From Candidatus Woesearchaeota archaeon (GTDB lineage Archaea; Nanobdellota; Nanobdellia; Woesearchaeales; UBA525): a DNA stretch of 16,295 nt. Positions 6,438 to 13,309 of the stretch are shown piece by piece. Position 1 is the first letter of the stretch; each line of letters begins with the position of its first letter. The notes under the pieces are model-generated. The model saw only the letters and a list, made by a program, of their open reading frames with translations, did no database searches and was not told the DNA's origin. The stretch spans positions 1-16,295 of the forward strand of contig JAJPEB010000012.1 of the NCBI GenBank assembly GCA_023252315.1, in the 5' to 3' direction. Made by a program: the position numbers and the translations under genes.

Positions 6438-7795
6438 GCGTGTGCCTCTACTTCGAGGTCCACCAGCCGTTCCGCCTGCGCCCCTATTCCGTCTTCGACA
6501 TCGGCAAGAGCGAGGAGTACTTCGACGACGAGAAGAACGCCTCGATCATGCGCAAGGTCGCGCGCAAGTGCTACCTCCCGATGAACGCGCTGCTCCTCGA
6601 GCTGCTCGCGCGCCATCCGCAGTTCAAGGCCTCGTTCTCGATCACCGGTACCGCGCTCGAGCAGATGCGCCTCTACGCGCCCGACGCGCTCGCGTCGTTC
6701 CAGCGGCTCGCGGCGACGGGACGGGTCGAGCTCCTCGCCGAGACGTCGCACCACAGCCTCTCGTTCCTCTACGATCGCGACGAGTTCGCGCAGCAGGTGC
6801 GCGCGCACACGCAGCAGCTCGAGCGCCTCTTCGGGCAGACGCCGAGCGTCCTGCGCAACACGGAGCTCATCTACGGCAACGAGCTCGGGCAGTGGGCGCA
6901 GCGCGCGGGGTTCTCGGCCGTGCTCGCGGAGGGCTGGGACCCCGTGCTCGGCTGGCGCAGCGCGAACTTCGTCTACGGCGCGAAGGGCGCGCCCAAGGTC
7001 AAGCTGCTGCTCAAGAACTACCGCCTCAGCGACGACGTCGCGTTCCGCTTCTCCGACAGGGGATGGAGCGAGTGGCCGCTCACCGTCGACAAGTACGCGT
7101 CGTGGATCGACGACGCGAACGGGAACGGACACGTCGTGAACCTCTTCATGGACTACGAGACGTTCGGCGAGCACCAGTGGGAGGACACGGGCATCTTCGC
7201 GTTCATGCGCGCGCTGCCCGCCCGCGTGCTCGCGCACCCGCACAACGCGTTCGCGACCGTGAGCGAGGCCGCGCGCAACGACGCGATGGACGAGCTCGAC
7301 TTCCCCTCGTACGTGTCGTGGGCGGACGCCGAGCGCGACCTCTCCGCATGGATCGGCAACGGGATGCAGCAGGCCGCGCTCGACGAGCTCTACCGGCTCG
7401 CTCCCGCGGTGCGCGAGGCGGGCGATCCCGCGCTGCTCGAGCGCTGGCGCAAGCTCACGACGAGCGACCACTTCTACTACATGTGCACGAAGTGGTTCTC
7501 CGACGGCGACGTGCACCGCTACTTCAATCCGTACGAGTCGCCGTACGAGGCGCACATCGCGTTCATGAACGTGCTGCACGACCTCGCGCTGCGGCTCAAC
7601 GTGCGCTTGCGGCGCAAGGGAGGCACCGACGAGGCGCGGACCCCGCGTGCGCGCGCGTTCGTGACGCAGACGCCGAGCGCGCAGCTGCGCGTCGCGCGCA
7701 GGGACGACGCCCGCAGCGGCGGCGATCGCGAGAGCTCGACGCAGGAAAGGAGCAATTTTATAAACACACGATCCCTCTCGGAAAGAGGGGCATAG
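6434..7795 (+). CDS. GH57 glycoside hydrolase (alpha-amylase-like)
   Basis: GH57 enzymes are retaining (beta/alpha)7-barrel hydrolases or transferases acting on alpha-glucans. The 453-residue product has the N-terminal FEVHQPFRL (H10 in conserved region 1). LRNTELIYGNEL holds the expected nucleophile E144, and FMDYETFGEHQW holds the expected acid/base D240. This pattern and length match the short archaeal amylase-type GH57s rather than the longer GH57 branching enzymes. Start GTG 6434 overlaps the upstream TGA (GTGA); GTG 6431 is equally possible. From about residue 400 the protein becomes a low-complexity Arg/Ser/Thr tail. The last 14 codons or so run over the promoter of the next gene, so the tail may have little function. 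It is coupled to the GT4 gene. Confidence 0.92.
   Translation: MSVCLYFEVHQPFRLRPYSVFDIGKSEEYFDDEKNASIMRKVARKCYLPMNALLLELLARHPQFKASFSITGTALEQMRLYAPDALASFQRLAATGRVELLAETSHHSLSFLYDRDEFAQQVRAHTQQLERLFGQTPSVLRNTELIYGNELGQWAQRAGFSAVLAEGWDPVLGWRSANFVYGAKGAPKVKLLLKNYRLSDDVAFRFSDRGWSEWPLTVDKYASWIDDANGNGHVVNLFMDYETFGEHQWEDTGIFAFMRALPARVLAHPHNAFATVSEAARNDAMDELDFPSYVSWADAERDLSAWIGNGMQQAALDELYRLAPAVREAGDPALLERWRKLTTSDHFYYMCTKWFSDGDVHRYFNPYESPYEAHIAFMNVLHDLALRLNVRLRRKGGTDEARTPRARAFVTQTPSAQLRVARRDDARSGGDRESSTQERSNFINTRSLSERGA
7756..7764 (+). promoter_or_regulatory. TATA box nested in the GH57 3' end, driving the DUF5752/synthase genes
   Basis: TTTTATAAA, preceded by AAAGGAGCAA (BRE-like), is identical to the core at 5125-5133. 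It predicts a start near 7786, with a leader to ATG 7811 carrying GGTGAG at 7801-7806. It lies inside the last codons of the GH57 gene, so the downstream four genes can be transcribed separately from GT4-GH57. Confidence 0.6.
7773..7789. repeat. Dyad CCCTCT-N5-AGAGGG across the predicted transcription start
   Basis: A perfect 6-bp inverted repeat with a 5-base centre begins 9 bases after the TATA box and spans the predicted start site near 7786. A protein bound there would block initiation, so it is a good operator candidate. As RNA it could also fold at the very 5' end. It overlaps the last GH57 codons. Confidence 0.45.
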
Positions 7796-7810
7796 AAGAG
7801 GGTGAGGAGC

Positions 7811-8272
7811 ATGGCGAAGAAAGCATCGAAGAGGCGCGCGCCGTCGACGCGCGCGCCGAAGAGGACGACGCGAGCGGCAGTGAAGCCGAAGGCGGCGAGG
7901 CCCGCCGCAGCGAAGGAGCGGCGATCGCCCGCGAGCGCGGCGCAGGCAGGCATCAGGCAGCTCGCGCCGCAGACGCTGAGCATGACCGCGCGCACGCGCA
8001 TCTACAATCTCACGAAGGAGATCCCCGAGCAGCACTACTTCGTGCTCGCGAACGGCAGGCCCGTCAAGCACGTGGCGGAGCTCGCGAGCGTGCTCGACCA
8101 GCTCGAGGACCACGTGTTCAAGCACCACGTGACGAGCGAGCGCAACGACTTCGCGACCTGGGTCAAGGACATCTTCCAGGACGTCGAGCTCGCGCGCAAG
8201 ATCACGGGCGTGGGCGACAAGAAGCACCTGCAGCTGGTCATCTACAGGCACCTCGCGGGCCACGACAAGTGA
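7811..8272 (+). CDS. DUF5752-like protein with basic N-terminal tail
   Basis: The 153-residue protein starts with about 45 residues rich in Lys, Arg, Ala and Pro (KKASKRRAP, TRAAVKPKAARPAAAK). The rest is a folded domain containing FVLANGRPVKHVAELASVL, then HHVTSERNDFATWVKDIF and LARKITGVGDK. The H-x-NDFA-x-W core followed by an LA-x-V helix matches the small archaeal DUF5752 domain as I remember it; this family has no known activity. The next gene carries the same core, so the two are paralogues. ATG 7811 has GGTGAG four bases upstream; the earlier GTG 7802 lies inside that ribosome site. Its place first in a transcript with glycogen synthase and debranching enzyme suggests a role in alpha-glucan metabolism. 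The basic tail could bind a polyanion or a partner protein. Confidence 0.8.
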   Translation: MAKKASKRRAPSTRAPKRTTRAAVKPKAARPAAAKERRSPASAAQAGIRQLAPQTLSMTARTRIYNLTKEIPEQHYFVLANGRPVKHVAELASVLDQLEDHVFKHHVTSERNDFATWVKDIFQDVELARKITGVGDKKHLQLVIYRHLAGHDK

Positions 8273-8304
8273 GCCGGGGCCCGGCGCGGGAGAGGGGGTG
8301 AGGC

Positions 8305-8901
8305 ATGGAGCTACCGTACGAGAAGCGGTTCCACTTTGGCGACGGCACCGACGCGTCGACGATAGACGCGCTTCGCGCGAAGATAGAGGGGATGAGCTAC
8401 TACGAGTTCTACCGCCACGTGAATCCCGGCAAGAACGACTTCGCGAACTGGGCGCGCTACGTGCTCAGGGAGGAGCAGCTCGCGCAGGACCTCGAGAAGG
8501 TGACGAGCATCGTCGAGACGGTCGAGCTCCTGCGCGACCACGAGCACCCGCTCCCGCTCGGCGACATGCACGACGACCTGCAGCGCAGGATCGAGGAGGA
8601 CTCGCTCGGCGTGCACACGCCCTTGGATGTGGACAATCCGATGCCCGCACGCGCGGCGGCGACGCCCATGCCCGCGCCCGCGGCTCTCGAGCCAACGCCC
8701 GGGGGCATGGCCTCGGCTGACGCCACGGGGGATGCGGGATCGCAGGCGACGACCGTGCGCGGCGAGCCCTCGGCGGCCGCGTTCGCCGCGCGCACGCTCA
8801 GCGAGCACGACTACACGCGCCTCATCGTCAAGGACTTCATGTACGGCCTCGTCTTCGGCCTGATCCTCGGCCTCATCCTGGGCCGGATCATCTCGCTCTG
8901 A
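8305..8901 (+). CDS. DUF5752-like protein with linker and C-terminal membrane anchor
   Basis: The 198-residue protein has an N-terminal domain (about 5-85) that opens FHFGDGTDASTIDALRAKI and includes FYRHVNPGKNDFANWARYVL, the same core as its upstream neighbour. Residues 88-160 are a disordered-looking Ala/Pro/Met/Thr linker. The last 20 residues are one hydrophobic helix with glycines every fourth position (GLVFGLILGLILGR), a glycine-zipper pattern favouring helix packing, and only a few residues follow it. It therefore looks tail-anchored, with the domain in the cytoplasm. GGGGGTGAGG lies just before ATG 8305, a strong ribosome site. Its TGA overlaps the ATG of glycogen synthase by one base (TGATG), implying translational coupling. 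A membrane tether or regulator for the glycogen machinery is an inference. Confidence 0.8.
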   Translation: MELPYEKRFHFGDGTDASTIDALRAKIEGMSYYEFYRHVNPGKNDFANWARYVLREEQLAQDLEKVTSIVETVELLRDHEHPLPLGDMHDDLQRRIEEDSLGVHTPLDVDNPMPARAAATPMPAPAALEPTPGGMASADATGDAGSQATTVRGEPSAAAFAARTLSEHDYTRLIVKDFMYGLVFGLILGLILGRIISL

Positions 8902-10688
8902 TGGCGCCCGACGACGTTCCGCGTGCGCAGGCGCTCTTCGAGGTCTCGTGGGAGGTCTGCAACAAGGTCGGCGGCATCCACACGGTCATCCGCAGCAAGC
9001 TCCCGCTCGTGCGCGCGCTCTATCCGGCATACTTCGCGGTGGGGCCGCTGCTCGAGCCCCCGAGCGCGGAGTTCGAGCGCCGCGAGACGCCCGCGCAGTG
9101 GAAGCCGGTCTTCACCGCACTCGAGCAGAGGGGCGTCAGGTGCGCGTACGGGGCGTGGCGCGCGCCGTCCGAGCCCGAGACGATCCTCGTCGACGCGAGC
9201 GGGCTGCACTCGCGCAAGGACGCGATCAAGTACCTGCTCTGGGAGCGCTTCGGCATCGACTCGCTGCGTTCGTCCTGGGAGTTCGAGGAGCCGATGTGCT
9301 TCGCGATCGCGGCGGGCATGCTCGTCGAGGAATACGCGAGGCAGCGCCCGGGCGGGATCGCGCTGCACTGCCACGAGTGGCTCGCGGGGTTCGCGCTGCT
9401 CCACCTCAAGGCGCAGGGCGTGCGCGCGGCGACGGTCTTCACGACGCACGCGACGATGCTCGGGCGCACGCTCATGGGCGCGGGCCACGACCTCTACGGC
9501 ATGCTCGACACCCTCGACGCCAAGGAGTGGGCGTACAAGCTCGGCGTGCAGGACAAGCACCTCGCGGAGGTCGCGTGCGCGAGGGAGGCGGACGTCTTCA
9601 CGACGGTGAGCGAGATCACGGGCATCGAGGCGGAGAGGATACTCGGCCGCAAGAGCGACGTGCTCCTCTTCAACGGCTTCCACACGGACCGCTTCCCCAC
9701 GTTCGAGGAGACGTCGGTGCGCCACTACGAGAGCCGCGAGATGCTGCGCGACTTCATCGCCTACTTCTTCTTCCCCCACCATGCGTTCGACCTCGACAAT
9801 ACGCTCATCTACTTCACGTCCGGGAGGTACGAGCTCGCGAACAAGGGCATCGACGTGCTCATCGAGTCGCTCGGCGCGCTCAACGCGCGCATGAAGGACG
9901 AAGGATCGCACATGACGATCGTCGTGTTCTTCTGGCTCATCATGGGGCGCACCGGCGTCAAGCCCGAGATCCTCGAGAAGAAGAGCTTCTTCTCGCACGT
10001 GAAGAGCCACGTCGACTGGCAGAGCAGGCCGCTGCTGCGCCGCGTCGCGCTCGACCTCCTCTCCGGCACGCGCCCCGACAAGGAGGACGCGCTCGCGGGC
10101 GAGTTCATGCGCCAGATGCACTCCGACGTGAGCCCGCTCAAGCGCACGGGCGACCCACCGATGCTCACGCACTCGCTCGGCAACGAGGAGAGCGAGCCGA
10201 TCCTCGCGCAGTGCATGCGGCAGGGGCTGCGCAACAGGCAGGAGGACAGGGTCAAGGTCGTGCTCTACCCCGGCTACCTCGACGGCTCTGACGGCGTGCT
10301 CAACGTCAGCTACTACGACGCGACCGCGGGCGCGCATCTGGGCATCTTCCCGAGCCTCTACGAGCCATGGGGCTACACGCCGCTCGAGAGCGCGGTCGTG
10401 GGCGTGCCGGCGGTCACGACGGACCTCGCGGGCTTCGGGCGCTACATCCGCGCGTGCGAGCACGACGGCGAGAACGGCGTCTTCGTGATCGCGAGGGAGA
10501 AGCGCCCCCGCGAGGACGTGGTCGCGCAGCTCACGCAGCGGCTCTACGGCTTCGCGCACCTCGACCACGAGGGGAGGGTGCAGCACCGCTTCGCGGCGAA
10601 GAACCTCGCCGCGATGTGCGACTGGAAGCGCTTCATCGGCCGCTACGTCGAGGCGCACAACCTCGCGCTCATGCGCTCGGGGGCGTAG
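8901..10688 (+). CDS. Glycogen synthase, GT3 family (eukaryote/Gys-type)
   Basis: This enzyme transfers glucose from a nucleotide sugar (UDP-glucose in characterised GT3 enzymes) to growing alpha-1,4-glucan. The 595-residue protein follows animal and yeast glycogen synthases along its length. It has FEVSWEVCNKVGGIHTVI at 13-30, HCHEW (H156, H158), TTHATMLGR (H183, R189), FTSGRYELANKG (R309, K315), YEPWGYTPLE with the catalytic-type pair E488/E496, and DWKRFIGRY near the C-terminus. It lacks the long N- and C-terminal phosphorylation tails of the animal enzyme. I do not see the Arg-rich glucose-6-phosphate helix clearly. ATG 8901 shares one base with the upstream stop; the debranching gene follows after 3 bases. 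The family call is firm. Confidence 0.96.
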   Translation: MAPDDVPRAQALFEVSWEVCNKVGGIHTVIRSKLPLVRALYPAYFAVGPLLEPPSAEFERRETPAQWKPVFTALEQRGVRCAYGAWRAPSEPETILVDASGLHSRKDAIKYLLWERFGIDSLRSSWEFEEPMCFAIAAGMLVEEYARQRPGGIALHCHEWLAGFALLHLKAQGVRAATVFTTHATMLGRTLMGAGHDLYGMLDTLDAKEWAYKLGVQDKHLAEVACAREADVFTTVSEITGIEAERILGRKSDVLLFNGFHTDRFPTFEETSVRHYESREMLRDFIAYFFFPHHAFDLDNTLIYFTSGRYELANKGIDVLIESLGALNARMKDEGSHMTIVVFFWLIMGRTGVKPEILEKKSFFSHVKSHVDWQSRPLLRRVALDLLSGTRPDKEDALAGEFMRQMHSDVSPLKRTGDPPMLTHSLGNEESEPILAQCMRQGLRNRQEDRVKVVLYPGYLDGSDGVLNVSYYDATAGAHLGIFPSLYEPWGYTPLESAVVGVPAVTTDLAGFGRYIRACEHDGENGVFVIAREKRPREDVVAQLTQRLYGFAHLDHEGRVQHRFAAKNLAAMCDWKRFIGRYVEAHNLALMRSGA

Positions 10689-10691
10689 CGC

Positions 10692-12575
10692 ATGGCGCGA
10701 GTCCTGCACATCTGCGCAGGATCGGCGAGAGAGGCGAGCGCGCGCAATCCCCGCACCCTGCTCACCTCGTCGCGCGACGGCGCTCTCGCGGCGTACCTCT
10801 CGCTCGGCGCCCCGAACTGGTCGAGCTACGACGGGCTCTTCGTGCGCGACGGGAATGAGACCCTTGTGAAGGTGCTCGCGAACCTGCTCCCCGACCCCCT
10901 GCTGGAACCCACGCGCGTCACGCTCGACGGGACTTCCGTGCTACGCGAGTTCGGCGCGAGCCGCCAGCGCCTCTTCCTCGAGCCTGACGGCATGCTCGCG
11001 AGATGCGAGGGCGGCGGCCAGCGGCTCCTCCTCACGCTCGACTGCAAGCGGCTGCACGACGAGTCCGACGAAGGGAGGATCTACGCGCTCGACGTGCGCG
11101 ACGCGCACGACGCCGATGCGGGAGCGCAGGCGCTCGCGAAGGTCAGCATCGTCGACATCCTCTACACGAAGCACCGCGACGGCACGATCTCCGACTCGAA
11201 TGCCGCCTACCGCGTGCGCGCGTGCGTCGCGACGACGATGGACGTCTCCCCGGTGGGGAGGTGGCGCGCGCTCGACTACGCGTACGACCGCCGCAGGGGC
11301 ACGCGCGCGACGCCGTGGGCCTACGACGCGCTCTCGCTGCGCGGCGAGGGGCACGTGGCGATCGCCGTGGGCGAGGACGCGAAGGCCGCGCGCAGGCGCG
11401 CGATGGAGCTGCTCCTCGGACGAGAGGGGATCGCGAGCAGGGAGGAACGCGTTCCGCACGGCCTCTCGCCCGTGCAGGCGCTCGCGTGGCGCAGCCTGCA
11501 TGCGCTCATGGCCGATCCCGGCATCCTCGCGGGGCTGCCGTGGTTCGCGCGGCGCTGGAGCCGCGACGAGCTCAGCTCCTGCGGCGCGCGCCTCGCCGTG
11601 CGCGAGCACGAGCGCGTGATCGCGATCCTCGACGCATGGTACGGCGCCGTGCGCGAGGACGGCACGCTCCCCGCGATCCTCCCGAACGAGGGCCTCGCGA
11701 GCGCGGACGCGCTCGGATGGCTCGGCAAGCGCACGGCGCAGCTCCTCGCGAGGCCCGCTCCCGGGAGCGGGCCTCGCGTCAGGCTCCCCCGCGAGACGCT
11801 CCTGCGCTGGCTCGCCGCGGCGGACCGGATCGTCGCGGGGCTGCGCTCGCGCATGCGCGATGGGCTCGTGCGCAATGGGCGCAACGAGACGTGGATGGAC
11901 ACCGCGGGCGGGGACGACGACGGGCGCGCGGGGGCCCGCATCGAGATCCAGGCGCTCGCGATCGCGGCGTGCGACGGGCACGATGCGCTCCGTGCCGCGG
12001 CGGGCAAGGCTCCCGATGCGCAGGCGCGCGCGCTGCGCGGCACCATCGCGGCCGCCGTGCGCTCGCGCCTCGTGCGCGAGGGCGTGCTCCTCGACGGCAT
12101 CGCGCAGGACGGGACTCCCGACGGGGAGGTGCGCCCCAACCTCTTCCTCGCGTGGTACGCGTCCCCCTCGCTCTTCTCCGCGCCCGAGTGGGAGCGCTTC
12201 TTCGCGCACGCGCTCTCGCGGCTCTGGCTCGACTGGGGCGGCCTCTCCACGGTCCCGCGCGAGAGCGCGCGCTTCCATGCGAGCGACACGGGCGAGGACT
12301 CGTCGGCGTACCACCGCGGCGACTCGTGGTACTTCGTCAACAATATCGCCGCGATGGCGCTCGCGGCGACGCACGCGCAGCGCTTCGGCACGCATATCTC
12401 CTTGATCGCGCGCGCGAGCGCGCGGGACCTGCTCGCGCAGGGCTATGTCGGCCATGCGAGCGAGATCTCGAGCGCGGCCGCGCAGGAGGCGATGGGCTGC
12501 CATGCGCAGGCGTGGAGCGCATCCACGCTGCTCGAGCTGCTCGGCGCTATCGGCGAGGGCATGCTGGAGGAATGA
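10692..12575 (+). CDS. Glycogen debranching enzyme (amylo-alpha-1,6-glucosidase type, GDE_C)
   Basis: The 627-residue protein resembles archaeal and bacterial amylo-1,6-glucosidases that remove branch-point glucose from glycogen. The N-terminal third is a beta-rich domain (SRDGALAAYLSLGAPNWSSYDGLFV). The C-terminal part is an (alpha/alpha)6 barrel with LPWFARRWSRDEL, RNGRNETWMDT (D403), RIEIQALAI, RPNLFLAWY, YHRGDSWYFVNN (D544) and GCHAQAWSASTLLELL near the end. I did not assign the catalytic acids with certainty. It follows the glycogen synthase by three bases in the same operon. The segment LLARPAPGSGPRVRL (about residues 350-364) is encoded by a 32-bp perfect palindrome and lies between helices, so it may be an inserted loop. 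It ends 12 bases before the convergent VOC gene. Confidence 0.92.
   Translation: MARVLHICAGSAREASARNPRTLLTSSRDGALAAYLSLGAPNWSSYDGLFVRDGNETLVKVLANLLPDPLLEPTRVTLDGTSVLREFGASRQRLFLEPDGMLARCEGGGQRLLLTLDCKRLHDESDEGRIYALDVRDAHDADAGAQALAKVSIVDILYTKHRDGTISDSNAAYRVRACVATTMDVSPVGRWRALDYAYDRRRGTRATPWAYDALSLRGEGHVAIAVGEDAKAARRRAMELLLGREGIASREERVPHGLSPVQALAWRSLHALMADPGILAGLPWFARRWSRDELSSCGARLAVREHERVIAILDAWYGAVREDGTLPAILPNEGLASADALGWLGKRTAQLLARPAPGSGPRVRLPRETLLRWLAAADRIVAGLRSRMRDGLVRNGRNETWMDTAGGDDDGRAGARIEIQALAIAACDGHDALRAAAGKAPDAQARALRGTIAAAVRSRLVREGVLLDGIAQDGTPDGEVRPNLFLAWYASPSLFSAPEWERFFAHALSRLWLDWGGLSTVPRESARFHASDTGEDSSAYHRGDSWYFVNNIAAMALAATHAQRFGTHISLIARASARDLLAQGYVGHASEISSAAAQEAMGCHAQAWSASTLLELLGAIGEGMLEE
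11747..11778. repeat. 32-bp perfect palindrome inside the debranching-enzyme gene
   Basis: Sixteen-base arms meet with no spacer at CCC|GGG between 11762 and 11763. The left arm reads CGCGAGGCCCGCTCCC and the right arm is its exact reverse complement. It is in frame and encodes a Pro/Gly/Ser/Arg loop. A dyad of this length is unlikely by chance even in GC-rich DNA, and far longer than other palindromes in the window. Confidence 0.85.
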
Positions 12576-12587
12576 GCGCTCCCGCTC

Positions 12588-13007
12588 TCACCGATCCTCG
12601 GTCCCGATATCCTCGGCAAAGCGCAGCAGGTAGCCGTCCGGGTCCTGCACCAGGAATTGCCGGTTCCCGAGGAGGCGGTCGCCCTTGCGGTACCATTTCT
12701 CGTGCACTCCCAGGAAGATGGGATGCCTCGCCGCCTCGAGCGACGCCATGATGGGCGCGACGCTCTCGACCTCGAGCTGCAGGTGCATGCCACGCCCGAG
12801 CGGAGGCTCCATCTTCCCCGTCGCCCAGGATGCCTCGCCGAGCTGCTCGAGCATGAGCTGGCTCCCCTGCAGCGAGAGGAACGCGAAGCCGGACTCCGGC
12901 CGCTCGTAGTCGACGCGGAACCCGAGCGTCTGCGTGTAGAACGCGAGGCTGCGCGCGATGTCCGTGACCGCGAGCTCGGGGATGCATCGGTTGAAGCCGG
13001 GGCGCAT
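12588..13007 (-). CDS. VOC-superfamily protein, bleomycin-resistance-like (glyoxalase fold)
   Basis: The 139-residue protein matches small bleomycin-resistance/dioxygenase-type VOC proteins, which form domain-swapped dimers and bind drugs or small molecules. It opens CIPELAVTDIARSLAFY (8-24), followed by LGFRVDYERPESGFAFL (28-44), LMLEQLG (51-57), PLGRGMHLQLEV (69-80) and the closing QDPDGYLLRF (121-130). The Glu/His metal ligands of true glyoxalases are not obvious, which fits the binding-protein branch. The frame remains open upstream to 13226. ATG 13007 is chosen because it starts the domain at its usual place and lies beside the predicted start of the TATA box at 13029-13036. Whether it confers resistance is unknown; single-gene VOC proteins often have other roles. 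Confidence 0.9.
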   Translation of the reverse strand: MRPGFNRCIPELAVTDIARSLAFYTQTLGFRVDYERPESGFAFLSLQGSQLMLEQLGEASWATGKMEPPLGRGMHLQLEVESVAPIMASLEAARHPIFLGVHEKWYRKGDRLLGNRQFLVQDPDGYLLRFAEDIGTEDR

Positions 13008-13028
13008 GGAGCGGTGGCGCGCGTGCGG

Positions 13029-13036
13029 GTATAAGT
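13029..13036 (-). promoter_or_regulatory. TATA box for the VOC gene
   Basis: On the minus strand ACTTATAC is centred near 13032, predicting a start at about 13006-13007. That is on ATG 13007 itself, so the message would be leaderless. On the plus strand the same bases read GTATAAGT, so they could also face the hairpin cluster. Confidence 0.5.
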
Positions 13037-13096
13037 GGGCTTCGGTATGGATGGGCGATCGTGGGTGCCGTGGCGCTGCGGAGCATCTACTGCGAA

Positions 13097-13148
13097 GCTC
13101 GGAAATGCCCTGCATTTCCGGCGGCCGGAAAACTTCGAGTTTCCGAGC
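13097..13148. repeat. Interlocking hairpin cluster with alternating CGGAAA/TTTCCG
   Basis: Four alternating copies of CGGAAA and TTTCCG allow two exclusive folds. In the first, hairpin A pairs CGGAAATGC (13100-13108) with GCATTTCCG (13112-13120), 9 bp and a 3-base loop. It sits beside hairpin B, which pairs CGGAAAACT (13126-13134) with AGTTTCCG (13138-13145), with one bulged A. In the second, TTTCCGG (13115-13121) pairs with CCGGAAA (13125-13131) inside an outer stem of GCTCGGAAA (13097-13105) and TTTCCGAGC (13140-13148). All pairings are exact except the bulge. Confidence 0.75.
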
Positions 13149-13260
13149 GAATCGGCGGGGTTTCTGCCGGGCTCCAAGGCAGCGCCGAAAGGAAATGTGG
13201 GTGTAGAGAGAGAAATGAGTGAGCATGTGCTAGCTCAGGAACGTGATACGCACGCAGAAG

Positions 13261-13269
13261 CTTAAAATA
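13261..13269 (+). promoter_or_regulatory. TATA box for the hydrolase gene
   Basis: CTTAAAATA is centred near 13265, predicting a start near 13291 and a leader of about 19 bases. The leader contains GGTGAG (13301-13306), three bases before GTG 13310, which is close spacing for a ribosome site. Confidence 0.5.
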
Positions 13270-13309
13270 GCACGTTCGCGCTTTCGCATGGGATGAGGAA
13301 GGTGAGGGA

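Larger units (their letters stand above)
13008..13309. other. 302-base spacer with two promoters and a hairpin cluster; no convincing gene
   Basis: The spacer separates the divergent VOC and hydrolase genes. It holds the VOC TATA box (13029-13036), the hairpin cluster (13097-13148), a weaker stem CTGCC/GGCAG near 13165-13185, and the hydrolase TATA box (13261-13269). Frames are open on both strands through the middle (for example from ATG 13047 to 13265 on plus, 72 codons). Their codon use is mixed and neither product looks like a known fold. A structured RNA or a regulatory array is as likely as a small protein. Confidence 0.5.

Noticed and set aside
8273..8285. GCCGGG-G-CCCGGC dyad between the two DUF5752-like genes
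   Set aside because: With a one-base centre it can form only a short stem, there is no T-run, and such GC dyads are expected in this composition.
13008..13226. N-terminal extension of the VOC protein to 13226
   Set aside because: The extra 73 residues are Arg/Pro/His-rich without structure, overlap the hairpin cluster, and precede the TATA box that points to ATG 13007.
13047..13265. 72-codon plus-strand frame through the 302-base spacer
   Set aside because: Codon use is mixed, there is no ribosome site, the product matches nothing known, and the hairpin cluster explains the region equally well.
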